Shown here: one piece after another, positions 19,472 to 31,966 of the stretch
Position numbering within the stretch: position 1 is the stretch's first letter
How the letters are laid out: each line of letters begins with the position of its first letter
Assembly: GCA_944990035.1 (NCBI GenBank)
Contig: CALYLX010000064.1
Span: 186,001-250,000, forward strand
Source of the DNA: Clitopilus passeckerianus
Lineage: Eukaryota; Basidiomycota; Agaricomycetes; Agaricales; Entolomataceae
Reading direction: 5' to 3'
DNA: 64,000 nt
Made by a program: the position numbers and the translations under genes
Notes under the pieces: generated by a model
The model's input: the letters and a program-made list of their open reading frames with translations, nothing else
What the model was told of the DNA's origin: nothing
The model's database searches: none

Positions 19472-20580
19472 TTAGCCCCACAGGACTCTGTTAACCTTGA
19501 GGATTGCGACACGGCCGTCTTGTTCAATTCCATGGTTTATTCCTATAAAATTTATCGGTTGGGGGATTTTGGTAGGTGGTGTCGGGAGCGGTGCATACCT
19601 TCTTTACCAGCGTCAAGAAGGTCTGTTCGCCATTCTACCTCGGCTTGCCAAATCTTGCCCTTCCATCTCGTGATAGATGTCGCTTTCTCGACAATGTAAT
19701 CACGCCCTGAAATGAATATCAGTCGGGGTGCAGAAACAGTGTTGACAAAGTAGCCATACCGATATTCCACCCGTTGGAAACAATCATATGGTGCTTCCTC
19801 GAGTCCTGGATCATTGAATTATTAGACTGTCCACAAGAACAAGATGACTAGTGAGGTACCTTCTCCTTGGACGCGCTACAGCAAAAAGGATCAGCGATGG
19901 CTTTCAAGCTAAAATAAAGTAACGTACCCCAAAAACCAAGCTCCAGTATTAGCTAGCGGCCCTTCCTGTTTCCAGGCTCTGAAGTGGTGGCCCCCTAATA
20001 TTACGTCAATATTAGGAGACCAATCAAAAGTTCTCATTTACCCGCAAGGCTCTCCCAACATGTTCCCCAGACCGGGAAATAATGTTGGCGTGCCAAGAAT
20101 TGTTCCGTCTTTCGACCGGCCCCGTCTCCGAGGTCTGCATCATGCAATGCACCGTAGTGGAGTCCCAAGCATTCTCCAGAAAAACCTATTGATCTATTCC
20201 AATAACGAGTGGGTTAGAGGAAAACACAGATTTTGGGCGGGTGCACGTACTTCGCATAGTCGTGAAAGCCGGTTTCGGTGAGAATGTAGGGGTCTGAGTG
20301 CCCAGAGATGATGATGTTCAGAGGTTCTCCGAACTCTGGCGTTGTGAACTATTTATTAAATCAGCAACGGCGCAGGGAAGGTATATGGAAGTGAAGTCAC
20401 ATCTAGACATTGACCACCATTGACACGAGGATCTATCCAGCCAGGCGGTGCCTCCGCAGCTTGGACAGCTGACTGCTGCGACAGGGCCAGTGATATTTGC
20501 TGCTGAAGTGCGAACAGCGGTAAAGCAAGGGCTGGGCTGGCCGCCAGCAGCAATCTGAGCACCATTCGGGTGGTGGTCAT
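19472..20580 (-). CDS. Secreted protein of a conserved fungal family (function unknown)
   Basis: ATG at 20580, then a signal peptide (LRLLLAASPALALPLFA). About six introns, all GT-AG, can be placed. Joined exons give WIDPRVNGGQCLDV, then FTTPEFGEPLNIIISGHSD and LTETGFHDYAKSIGFSGECL, then GLHYGALHDADLGDGAGRK, FPVWGTCWESLAGGHHFRAW, ANTGAWFLGASKE, DSRKHHMIVSNGWNIGRDYI, and KIWQAEVEWRTDLLDAGKEG. The last exon ends VAILKVNRVLWG and stop at 19472. These blocks recur in predicted extracellular proteins of many ascomycetes and basidiomycetes with no assigned reaction. All splice junctions keep frame, so it looks functional. It shares a 219-bp upstream region with AVL9. Confidence 0.8.
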
Positions 20581-20799
20581 GGTAGAAGGCTAGGAGGCTC
20601 TTGCTGGCCGAAAACCAACGTGCGTACGGTGTTGCAGCGCCTGCGAAACGTTATCTGCGGTGACACTTCTACTTCGAGCCGGACTTTGATTGCATTGCGG
20701 CAGCATATCTGCAGAGGGCGTGACCCCGGTGACAACGCGTGACACCGCATAATAATCTTCCTCCAAACGCTCGAATTCTCGGTCGACCAAAGAGTAGCC

Positions 20800-23700
20800 A
20801 TGGCATCGCCGTTGCCAGAACCATCGCCAGCACCAATTACAGACATTCACGCCTTTCTGAGCCATAATTCAGACGATGAAGATGCAGATACAGCCTCAGC
20901 ACGGTCTATTTCTCTCTCTTCTCCGGCAAGCTCGGCTCGTAATTCAATTCAGCAACGGTTCAATCGAGACTCTGGCGCCTTTTCAAAACGTGAATCGCAT
21001 CCTTATACCAACGACACAGATTATGGGTCAGAAATGGATAAGAATAGTGTCTTTAGCCACCCAACTGGCGTCCACGAGACCCCGGGTTCTTCTGCTGCAC
21101 CGTCAGTTTACGAAGACGACAAGGACAACGACTTTCACTCCTCAGCAATAACATATCCTCCACCCAATTCTGTGGATGACAGGGCATCAATAGCATCATT
21201 TGCCTCTGGTTCGTCAAGAAAAGCACGACCTGAATCTCTTCTGGTCCCTCTTCCGAACGGGCCGATAATATTGGGATTTGCACTCGTAGATTTCAACCAC
21301 TTGGTAAAGTTGACTGGTTTGCATCCGTCTCGTTGTTATTGATCCTCAAACATATAGATTGGTCCTCACATAGAGTACTCCAAAGGAGACATAATTGAGA
21401 ATGAAGAGGTCGCAAAGATACTACCCTTCCTTGCCCTGCCAGATGGTGCACATCTAGTTCGTCGCTCGACCAACTCCGCTCCCTACTGTCACTGACTTTG
21501 TTTCAGAGCTCTGAGGATTACTCTTATTTCCACCTTGTTCCAGCCGGGCCGAACCCTACCACGATCTTCGGTATCTCGTGAGCACCCTTCCCTCTCAGCT
21601 GACCAACCGATTGACGATCTTCTTGACGCTAGATGCAACCAGCAAATATCATCTTCGTCACTATTGGTCAAGGGTGCAGATGTGACGCGGTCTACGGTGC
21701 AAAAAGCTGTGGTTGTATTGGCCTCGAAACCGGTCTTTGGCCCAATTAGGTTGGAAACTTCTCTGCTCATCATGGAGTTAGCTCTAACCGTGGTATAGGG
21801 CCAAACTCGGAGTTGTAACCACTGCTCTGTTTAACCAGAGGTATATATTCATTTGCAACCGAGAAGCGCCAATATAAACCATGCACATAGAGATTTTACA
21901 GATAATAGCATCCTCGACGATTTTGCTGTGTCGCTTGAGGCATCAATACGGGGACAACTCACCGAAAGTGCTTTGTACATGGGTAAGTTCTGGGTCGGCT
22001 TATTCACAATGGCATACTTACCTTTGTCCAGGGACAAACCTGTGTGTATCTGAAAATGTGCATTCTAACGTCTTCTGAGTCAATGACAGACGCGAACTAG
22101 TGCATACATTCCGTCAACGGACTCTAGTACTTGTGAAGGCACTTTTGCTCCAGAAGAGGGTGAGCAAAAATAGTCGCTCGTCTCATTGACTGTCCACTGA
22201 TCCATTTGCAGATCATGTTTTACGGACACCCGGTTGAACGGTTGTGCACATACCAATATTCTCTAGTGTCGCTTTTGCCGGGTTCGTCGATGGATTTGAT
22301 GTACCTTCGGCCCATGAATAACTTTGGATGGCAGGTCTGCTACAAACGCTTGATGACTGTGGATCTCCGCCTCTGGCTTCTCGGGCACCAACACTCTCTC
22401 AAGCAACGTCTTTGAAAACATCAGACCAAAAGAGCCTAATGGCATATCTTGGACTTCCATTGGATATTTTCGGAAAGGTAAGTCACCAGTTGACCGTAAT
22501 TTATTCCAACACGTGCTAACATATCTTGTAGGACGCTTTCTTCCAACCATACCTACCCCTTCAGCAGCTCGACATTCTGAAAGAAACAAAGAGCTGGCTA
22601 TGTGGCAGCACAAACTCCATCGTTACTCACCAGAGCGAGATTGATCTCCTGATTAATGTCGGTATTCCTTCGCCCATCTAACCGTTTCTCTGAGCTAACT
22701 GTGAGCGTAGCTTGAAACTGGTGCCTTTGAGTTCCGAGATCCCACTCTGGAGCGGTCGGCAGGGCTTACTCCTGCCGATAGGAAGTGGATGGATGAGATC
22801 ATAACGGAAGTTAACGAGGGTTGGGATGAGAATAATCCTTCGCAGAACCTGCAGTATGATTTTTTTCCGTGAAAGCCGAAACTGCTGCTGACATGTATCT
22901 GTTGATATTCCAGGTTCAGAGGTAGTGATGACTACCTGAGGCAGAAGGTGAGAGCACCTTTATCGCATAGTAGCAACTGGCGAATATTGACTTTGTGCCT
23001 GCAGTTCGAAGAATACATCTCGGCAGCTCTCGCCTCCGTCAAATATCAAGCTTTCATTGCTAAAGGAGAAGGGAGTGGTGTCCTGATCACTGGCGGTGCA
23101 GGTAGGCGTTTCCAATGCAGAATAAATGCAGGCGTATTCTGACCAAATTCGACAGGGGGTGACTCAACTTCAACAGAGGACTTCAACCCACTCTGGATCT
23201 CTGAGTTTAAGAAGACCAACGCCTATGAGGTTTGGGATAGAATTACTGACCCTGTTCTGTTCGACATCATAGAAGCGAGGTCTGTTTTATCTGTCTAACA
23301 TTACTTGATGGAAATCTCAAAATGTTTGAAAGGCATCCATGCAACGAGAAGCCCTCAGTAGTGGCCGATATCGGTCTTCGACTCTCCGAAGGCATCCAAG
23401 AGCTGAAACTCGAACAACAACTTGCACCAGCACGTGAAGCTGTCGCGAGGACATTTGCATCCGGTTCTGCCAACTTTTTCAAAGCCGTCGAGGGGGTCAA
23501 AGGGAGATGGGCACAACGGGCCAGTTTCTCGAACGAATCCCCGTCTACCTCCGAGCCTGCATCACGCTCAAGCCCTGTAGAAGTGACAAGGGCTGACCTA
23601 CCACCGCCAGAACCGAGACAAGCGCCGCAACGCACTTCATCCAGCGGGTTACGACCTTTCAGTCTCCTTGCGAGGACACCATCGGAAAATCCAGCTTCCG

Positions 23701-24347
23701 CTTCAGCACCACCCTCCACCCAACCTCCTCATGCAAGCCCCCCTACATCACCATTTGGCTCTGTACTGAGCCCTGCCTCCCGCCAGAGTCTCTCGTCTTG
23801 GAGTTCCGGGATCGGCTCTTTCTTGTCCACGCGAGCACCCATGCTCTCCGCAGCGATCACGAGGCGGGATAGCCAAGACTCGATTGCATCGGGCGTCTCT
23901 GCACCTATAGGAGAGAATAGCCAAGCTCCTTCCACCGTCGTTCCTGTGGCGTCGAGGTCCTCGACCAGGGGGTCGGTGCCACCGCCGGTCATTGTATCCA
24001 GCCATGAGGATTACCATAAAAGTCCAACCAGTGAGGATCTTTCAGTGACGCCCAACGCCTCAAAAATCGCACAGGGGTTAAATCCCGGCACGTATACTTC
24101 GTCAAAACATGGCGGACCTCCTTCCCCAACCACACCTACGCCTACACCACGAGCTCTCGACACCAAAGCTCCAGTCGCGCCCGTACGCACAGAGCGCTCC
24201 ACGGAGGATGAGGACCCGAAGAAAGGTCTGGGTGACGGCGCCGTTGACCATTTAAGTGGAAGGAATAAGGGGGACCGTATCAGCGTAAACTCCACCGTAT
24301 CCTCAAAGAGCGATTATGAAGGAGCGTACACTGGGATGGCGCTGTAA
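20800..24347 (+). CDS. AVL9: AVL9 homologue (DENN-type late secretory transport protein)
   Basis: ATG 20800. The N-terminus is Ser/Asp-rich and probably disordered, followed by PIILGFALVDFNHL joined by an intron to IGPHIEYSKGDIIENEEVAK. Further exons give ILPFLALPDGAH, YSYFHLVPAGPNPTTIFGIS, CNQQISSSSLLVKGADVTRS, ALYMGTNLRELVHTFRQRTL, VLVKALLLQKRIMFYGHPVE, and PYLPLQQLDILKETKSWLCG. These are the conserved blocks of the Avl9/DENN family. A long Ser/Pro-rich tail (about 23460-24300) follows. Avl9 acts in Golgi exit and late exocytic transport in yeast; DENN proteins generally regulate Rab GTPases. About nine short introns are present. No damage seen. Confidence 0.92.
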
Positions 24348-25075
24348 TGAATCATGCATTGACTGCTTTCTCTGTTCTCTCTGCTTCTGCTAGTCTATAC
24401 CCTCACGACATATCATCACAAGCCCCATAGAATAACACTCAGCATCGAGCTGGACTCACTTGTGCATGTATATCATAGAAATCAATTGAAATTGACGTCC
24501 CTCTTCCTGACGTGGTGCAGCGATGTGGCTGTGCACTGGTAACCCTCTTCTGCAGGCCACGATCATTGGCAGCGCCTGGTTGCACAATGCACGGTACATG
24601 CTTCCTGCAAAGCGCCACGTACTGTAACAACCGAAATTGATTGAGAGTATACGCTCGGCACGTTTCTGAAGATCTTCCAGCTGCTGAGATGTTGCGTTGC
24701 CTCGTCGTGTGACAAAACGCTCCCTCAGTTAAGCCCAGAGGCCGCGCAGGACCAGATCAAGATCTGTCTGAACAAGAAAAACATACGACAGGTGATTCAT
24801 GATGGATGGATGCACGGAAATAACCCATGCGCGGTCCCTTGGTTAGAACGCCCGTCTATCACTTTTTTGGCACATCTGGGACGATCATGTGGTACTTGGC
24901 AGATTCCACTGTTGGCCGCCTCTCTACATCTTTGGCTGGACGCTTCATGTAGTGCTCGCCGTCATATCAACCAGATCATCGTGTCTGTGCCTCTCGGAGC
25001 CTTCAAAATGTATAAAAGACGAGCGGGATGCGGGCATCCTCCAGTTTCAATCCTTGCCTCTCAATTGTCTTCGCC
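24348..25075. other. Intergenic region, 3' of AVL9 and promoter of DUF2235 gene 1
   Basis: About 730 bp with no convincing gene. A TATA-like AAAATGTATAAAAG lies at about 25006-25019, roughly 60 bases before the next ATG. Confidence 0.55.
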
Positions 25076-26909
25076 ATGTCTGCTGGAGACGGTGAAGTAG
25101 CTAACAAGTGCAGAACCTTGATCCTCTGCTTCGATGGTACATCGAATGAGTATGACTCTGATGTAAGGAAACTGTTTTTACGTTCGGTGTCAGCGCTTGA
25201 GCTCTAACCTCGCCCCAGAATACCAATGTGGTCAAGTTCTTTAGTCTACTGAAAAAAGATGACTTCAATCAGCAAGTCTGTTATTACCAGGTATGCACAT
25301 ACCTCAGCTTAACACAACCAAATCGTTGGCTGAGAAACATACAGCCTGGGATCGGAGTGTGGTACAATCCTGGCGTTGTGTCCCCAATCCTTTCAGGCCT
25401 GGCCAAAGTCCTGGACCTTGCATTTGCATGGTGAGGGGTTTTTTTTCGTTGGGGCCGAGCTAGTCCTTATCGGTTGCAAGGTATCTCGACGCTCACGTCA
25501 TTGAGGGATACAAATTCCTAATGCAAAATTACCGGGTGGGGGACAAGATATGTCTATTCGGTACGTAGTAAACTTGGAATAAATTAGGTGGAGCCAATCA
25601 CTGATCTGTTGCTAACTATCTCCAGGTTTTTCCCGAGGTGCCTACACTGCACGGTAAATGCTCCCATATTACGGAAAGCGACCATTGTACTGAAAGCAAG
25701 ACTCAGAGCTCTTGCAGGATGCTTGCATAAGGTTAGCCTATCGTAAAGCGGTGACTTGCTAAAGACCTCATCGCGACCGTATTCTCCTAGATTGGGCTCC
25801 TACCAAGGGACAACGAGCAACAGGTTCCCTCCGCGTACAAGCTATTCAAGAGGGATGATGCAGAAGGTCTTGAACTCGCTGCAGGTTATAAGCAGACGTT
25901 CTGCCAGGATGTAAAGATTGAATTCGTTGGCGTTTGGTAAGTTATGACGTCCTATAAAACCTTCGAGGGCTAACATGTCATCCAGGGATACGGTGTCGAG
26001 CGTTGGAGTCATCATGTCCCGTACACTGCCGTTTTCAAATTCAAATACAGCAATCAAGGTTTTCCGCCATGCATTATCTTTGGATGAGGTACGTATTCAT
26101 GATCTACAAAACGGCGTTTTCAGGATTGCTAAATCATCTCTATCAAGCGTCGCGCCAAGTTCCGTCCAAACCAATATCACCGACCGGCACCAAACGAAAC
26201 CGAAGCGCGTAAAGACTCGCAGAAAGCCAGTAGCCCGACCGCAGAAGGCTCGCAGCATTCTGAGCGTCAGCATCTTCTGAAGAGGTTTTCTCGCTCAAAG
26301 CGGAAGACGTATACGACACCCGTGAAAGTACCTATCGATGATCAAGGTCCAATCACCGATGTTCTGGAGATTTGGTTTAGTGGATGTCATAGTGGTTAGT
26401 CAGATACATCAGCTCCTCCATACCCTGATACCGATACATTCATTACAGATGTTGGCGGTGGCGCAACCCTCAATAACGTCGACCATTGTTTATCCAACAT
26501 TACCCTGAGGTGGATGGTAGGAGAGGTCATGAAGGCTCAGTGTGGTGTCATGTTCGATGTTGAGGCCCTGGCACGATTGTCTATCCCAACCGTCATCTTC
26601 CCTGGCACCATCGAAGAACTTCCAGAAACCATCGAGCTCGACAAAGGAGACGCTCTGGAAGCTATCCATGACCCATTGAAATCGAACCCGCTCTGGTGGC
26701 TTCTCGAGATTATTCCTCTTACTTACGTTTGGCAAGATGTAAACGGGGTATGGCATCGCCAGTTTGGCTTTAACTTCGGCCGAGGGCGCAAGATTGAGGA
26801 CGAGCATCCATTGTTCCACAAAACGGTGGAAATGCGCATCCAGGACACGACCCTCAAATATAAGCCAAAGGCGCAGTATACTGCTGGGACTGAGAGATAT
26901 GTTCGATGA
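25076..26909 (+). CDS. DUF2235 alpha/beta-hydrolase, tandem copy 1
   Basis: ATG 25076. Exons join as RTLILCFDGTSNEYDSD, NTNVVKFFSLLKKDDFNQQV, PGIGVWYNPGVVSP, HVIEGYKFLMQNYRVGDKIC, LFGFSRGAYTARALAGCLHK, IGLLPRDNEQQ, KIEFVGVWDTVSSVG, and EIWFSGCHSDVGGGATLNN. The catalytic triad of the DUF2235 (T6SS Tle1-like lipase) family can be read: Ser in GFSRG, Asp in VWDTV, His in GCHSDVGGG. About nine introns of roughly 50 nt. By family it should hydrolyse an ester, perhaps a phospholipid, but the fungal substrate is unknown. No signal peptide, so probably intracellular. Followed by a close paralogue in the same direction with matching exon blocks. Confidence 0.9.
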
Positions 26910-27551
26910 CGATATCCCATTATTTACACTGATTCATGATTAACGATGTCACATTTACGATTCTTATATGTCTAGGGTCACCCTGCATCTTTCCTAATGT
27001 TATATTTATTTGATTTTTCAAAGTTTGGACTTGAGTTTGGCGATGACTCGGATTTTCGGGAAGATGCTCTCGCCTACCCAAGACCAATAGCCAACCAAAT
27101 TTGAGACCGGGGCTACACGGCCTACAACTTGGTCTATCGATTGCCTCCGTTCGGAGGAGCCCCGTGGGGTCCATCTTGACTCCAGGAGGCAATTCAAGCG
27201 GAAACAAACGTTACTGCAACTTGGGTGGCGGTGCCTCCGACCCCAAACCAGCCGATCGGCAACTACACCGTTTTTGTCCTCAACGCCCACCTGGCCTCAG
27301 TTGAATTCGTCGCCGAGAGTCCTCACTCCACCATGCACTGGCAAGACTCCGCAAAGCCATGATGCTCCAGATGCCAGTTTCGGTATCTGCACCCCAAGGG
27401 CCCCAAGTCTTTGTAACAGATGTGCAACATAACTATATATACACAGCTGTTACGTTCCTATGACCTCGGATGCTTCAAGTCGGAAAGGAGCAGAACAAGT
27501 CAGAACTGCTTCGAAAGCCAGATCTGTCAATTATATATACTCAACCTCGTC
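26910..27551. other. Spacer between the two DUF2235 genes
   Basis: About 640 bp. AACTATATATAC at about 27428 may be a TATA element for the second copy. No coding sequence recognised. Confidence 0.5.
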
Positions 27552-29206
27552 ATGTCTGTCGACTTTCCTGCCACCACGAAAGGAATGTCTGTCGACTCAA
27601 AACTACTGATTGGAAAGCGAGCGCGAACGCTTGTCCTGTGCTTTGACGGAACTGGAGGTGAATATGCAGGAGATGTACGTACCATTGTTTCGATGACTTC
27701 TTCCGCCTGAAGGATCTCAACTCCCGGATAGAATACAAATGTGATCAAGTTCTATAGCCTTCTGAAGAAGGACGACTTTCACCAGCAGTTGTGCTACTAC
27801 CAACCTGGTGTTGGAACATGGTTCAAGCCAGGCGTGGTTTCGCCCTTTATGATGTGGTCAGCTAAGGTCCTAGACCTAGCATTTGCCTGGTAGGTGCCTC
27901 AGTCATCATCAAACGGTCCAGACATCTTAATCATCTATGGGATGTTAGGTACCTCAACACCCACGTAATCGAAGGATACAAGTTTCTGATGCAGAATTAT
28001 CGATTTGGGGACCGGGTCTGTATATTTGGTTTGTACGAATATCTTCTCAAAGGCATTCCCTCTAACGGACATCACAGGTTTTTCCCGTGGCGCGTATACA
28101 ACGAGAGCACTCGCAGGCCTGCTCCATAAGTGTGGCTTATTGCCTCGAGACAACGAACAACAGATTCCCTTCGCATGGAAGCTGTACCGAAGAACGGACG
28201 CGGAGGGAATAAAACTCGCTGCAGGTTTCAAGCAGACCTTCTGCCAAAACGTCAAAATTGAATTCGTCGGCGTCTGGTACGTTGCTCTCACCGGTTGGAT
28301 CGGCCACTATTGACCATGCTCGCCAATTATAGGGACACGGTAGCCAGCGTTGGCGCCCTGACATCTCGTTCGCTGCCATTCACGAACTCGAATAGATCCA
28401 TCAGGGTATTCCGACATGCCCTAGCTCTTGATGAGCACCGGGCTAAATTCAGGCCAAATTACTTCCATCGTCCACCTCCTGGGGAGGTACCACCCGAGTG
28501 CGATCCTGAAGAAGGAAGCCCTGTGGCAAGCAGACAGGGAGACAAGGACAAAGAGCAGAAAGTCGAAATGCAGCAAGTCCTGGTCCATACTCACGGCCAA
28601 CTCGTGACGGAACCGAAGGTGGTTGAGACGTCAAATCCCTCGGACCCAGAGACGGATGTATTGGAGGTTTGGTTCCCCGGATGTCACGGAGGTATGGAGT
28701 CGTTGCACCTTCAGTTGAGGAGCCTGCTGACGTCCTGGTTAAACCTTTCAGATGTAGGCGGTGGCTCGGTACAAAACGAGACACCACACTGCCTCGCGAA
28801 TATCAGCCTCCGATGGATGGTCGGGGAGGTGATGAAGTCCCAAGCCGGTATCATGTTCGACAAAGCGGCACTCGAGAGGAACAACATACCCTCCTTGATA
28901 TTTCCAGGCACTTCAGCTGGTGAATTGCCAGCTGTCAAGGAGAGTGACGCTGAGGATGCGCTGAAGCCAATGCACGACGCTATGAAGAGAAGCCCCGCGT
29001 GGTGGCCACTGGAGTTCATTCCGATCAAATATTCGTGGCAGGATGTTGACGCTATTTGGCATAAAAAGCATGCGCCGAATCTTGGAAAGGGGAGGCACAT
29101 TCACTACAATCGCCCAATATTCCACCGGAGTGTTGAAGAGAGGATGAAAACAGGCTACAAGCCGAGAGCGGCGTATGAGGAGGGGACAGAACGGTATATC
29201 TCATGA
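27552..29206 (+). CDS. DUF2235 alpha/beta-hydrolase, tandem copy 2
   Basis: ATG 27552 gives MSVDFPATTKG, then RTLVLCFDGTGGEYAGD. Later exons give NTNVIKFYSLLKKDDFHQQL, HVIEGYKFLMQNYRFGDRVC, FSRGAYTTRALAGLLHKCG, KIEFVGVWDTVASVG, FRHALALDEHRAKFRP, VLEVWFPGCHGDVGGG, and a long last exon ending EEGTERYIS. Ser, Asp and His of the triad are all present. It has lost one intron relative to copy 1 (the exon after ALALDE runs on unbroken) and has a longer charged linker before the His block (KDKEQKVEMQQ). Both copies read as functional, so they may have split roles or supply dosage. Same-strand tandem duplication is the likely origin. Confidence 0.9.
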
Positions 29207-29785
29207 CAATAGCATAGCAATCACAATTGATATTCCAATATTGTAGACCATTCTGATTTGTAGCAGTATATGTATCACATGCCTGTATATATTTCACCCA
29301 AATCATCGGAAACTGCCCATGGTTGAGCCTGCCTTCTTGTGAGGCGCCTTTAAACGGCATAGTCGGGAACTTTACTTCCAGAACTGAGATTACCGTATTT
29401 CCTCCCAGAACACGCTGGATTCAGCGCACTGACAACGGAAGTCACTGAACCATGTTCTCTACAATCAGAGATCACCCATCGAATTGTTCTGCATGTGCAT
29501 GAACGTGGGGTAACGAACTGAATTGCCGCACAAACCTGTGAATTCAAAGAGCCAACATCGCCATGGAACCGAGTCATTGTGGCCACAAGATAGCTATCTG
29601 TCCGCAAATTTCCTCCAAAAAAGCTGCATGGTTGGCATGAGAGTTCATGCAAAAGCAGGGCCAGCGGGCAAGTTCACACGATGCCCCTCAATCAAAATCT
29701 TTGATCTCGTTTATTAGCGCAACCGACCAGCGCGCCTCACTTCCCTCCATTCCTCGTCGTTCATCGCTTTCTCTCATTGTCGAAC
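29207..29785. other. Intergenic region upstream of the MAPKK
   Basis: About 580 bp without a recognisable gene. A pyrimidine-rich leader (CTTTCTCTCATTGTC) precedes the MAPKK start, as is common in fungal promoters. Confidence 0.5.
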
Positions 29786-31459
29786 ATGTCTTCACCGATA
29801 CTATCACCGGTGTCGCCAATTCGCAAAAAGCGAAACTTCAAGGCTCTTCAGCTTGTCACACAACCACCCAAGTCAGCGCCTCCGGGACCGCCACCACCAA
29901 TTCCTGATGTTACTATCGAACCAGTTGCTCAGAGACAAGCACCGACAGCGATAGGGCCTACTACAGGGAGGAAGAAGCCGCCTCCGATGACTCTGAAAGC
30001 ACCCAAGGTTTCGTCGCAAACTGGTGCTGTCTCTGCAGTGGAACAGGAGGCCCCGAACATGTTGACGGTCATCAGTAACGGTCCAAATTCCGCACCGCTG
30101 ACCGGTGGATCACCGTCTGCGAGGAGGAATACCTATCATGTGGCATTGTCCAATACGCTGGCCAGCCTCGACATAAACGCCGATATCAAGATTGACCTAA
30201 AGAATGAAGATTTGAAGGACCTTCAAGAACTGGGCCAGGGCAACGGTGGTAGTGTGAAGAAGGTTGAGCATACGCCGACGGGGACAATTATGGCAAAGAA
30301 GGTATGCTTCTCTGAGCGTCTCCATCGTGCTTCTATTGAATATGTGTATTGCTACCACCAGATCGTCCTAATTGATGCCAAACCTGCAGTGCGGAAGCAA
30401 ATTCTGCGAGAGCTGCAAATCATGCATGACTGCCACTCGAAATATATCATCTCATTCTGGGGCGCATTCCTAGCAGACCCAAATATCTGCATCTGCATGG
30501 AATTCATGGACAAAGGCTCGCTGGATGGCATCTACAAGAAGATTGGTGCAATCGACATCGACATCGTCGGCCAAGTCGCCCTGGCGGTCCTAGAGGGCCT
30601 GACATACCTCTACGATGTCCACCGGATTATCCACCGAGGTAAGTCAACGCTCATGCTGCCTCATTCTGCGTCCCATCACCCGTCATACCCGGTTATCTGA
30701 CTTGTTGGCATTTCATCAACCTTCTTGTAGACATCAAACCGTCAAACATCCTGTGTAATTCACGAGGAGAGATCAAGATATGCGACTTTGGTGTTTCGGG
30801 AGAGCTCATCAACTCCATTGCCGACACGTTCGTCGGGACATCAACGTACATGAGTGTGAGTGGCTACTCCCAGGTGGCCTTTCTGGTCATATCTGACTCG
30901 GTTGTTCGACAGCCTGAGCGTATACAAGGAGCCCAATACACAGTCAAATCTGATGTTTGGTCTCTTGGAATCTCCCTGATCGAGCTCGCACTCGGCCGCT
31001 TCCCCTTCTCCGAATCCGAATCAGACGACTCCGACTTGTCCGACTTTGAGAACACCCTGTCACCTGAACGACCAGGATCCCTGAACCTCCATGTGCCTCT
31101 GCCTCCGAAGAAGCCGAAGGTCAAGACGAACAAGAAGGACAAGCGGAAGAGCAAGGGCGTCAGCTTGCAGGGTGGAGGGATGACGATGAGTATTTTGGAG
31201 CTGCTCCAGCATATCGTAAATGAGCCTGCGCCACGGCTGACTGAGGGACGGTTCCCGAGGGAGGCGGAGGACTTCGTAGATAGTTGTTTGTTCAAGGATC
31301 CACGCGTTAGAAAGACGCCCAAAGATCTTCTGGCATGCTTCTTTCTCTACTTCGATCCCTTCCCTATGTTCTGACCTTGGTCCTTCACAGAAACACGTTT
31401 GGATTGAGCAAGCAAGGGTATCAAACGTCGACCTTGAAACATGGGCTTCCACATTCTAA
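29786..31459 (+). CDS. MAP kinase kinase, Ste7/Fuz7 type
   Basis: Five exons (29786-30301, 30362-30638, 30731-30855, 30913-31332, 31391-31459) join in frame to 468 residues. A Pro/Ser-rich N-terminus of about 150 residues precedes the kinase domain. Visible are the glycine loop [17 protein letters not shown] with the catalytic Lys, [32 protein letters not shown] (activation segment with Ser and Thr at MAPKK spacing), and [21 protein letters not shown] Ser/Asp-rich insert ([15 protein letters not shown]) interrupts the C-lobe, as in basidiomycete Fuz7 homologues. It would phosphorylate the Fus3/Kss1-type MAPK in the mating and filamentation cascade. The last intron appears to use a GC donor (31333); if retained, the protein would end at 31374 instead. 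Confidence 0.93.
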
Positions 31460-31966
31460 TCACTGCATTTGGGTTATCCTTCGCCTATGCGTACTTCTCG
31501 ATAGCTTGAAGCTGTCAACTATACCACATGTACTTCGCTTTTGCCACTGTATAATTTTTCCCTTCGCTGTGAGTTGCTATTGTTCATGATGTGCACATGT
31601 TCCTATTCGTAGCATAAAACGAGATTGTATTACTACTAGAGAACATATATGAGTTTCTTCCATTTTCTTCTATGAGTGAATTCTCTTCCGGAATCTTGCC
31701 TGGCCCCTTCGTCATTTGACAATACATAGTCTCGGTCGAGCCAGTGGGTGCTTGACGTTAGGACCACCCACAGAAATGGAACCCTTTCGTGTTCTTGTTC
31801 CCTCCTGTGTTCGGCGTAGCGGAATGACACAGAAGGTGGGCCCTACTTTGCATGCTATGCGCAGTCGTCCGCCGAATATCCAGGGTAAAGAACAACAAAC
31901 CCGTGAAGCTACTGCCGCTCTCCGTGATAGTGTGGGCCGCATCCGTCACAACAGGATGATGGCCAT
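31460..31966. other. Convergent intergenic region
   Basis: About 500 bp between the 3' ends of the MAPKK and ORC6 genes. No gene recognised. Confidence 0.5.
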
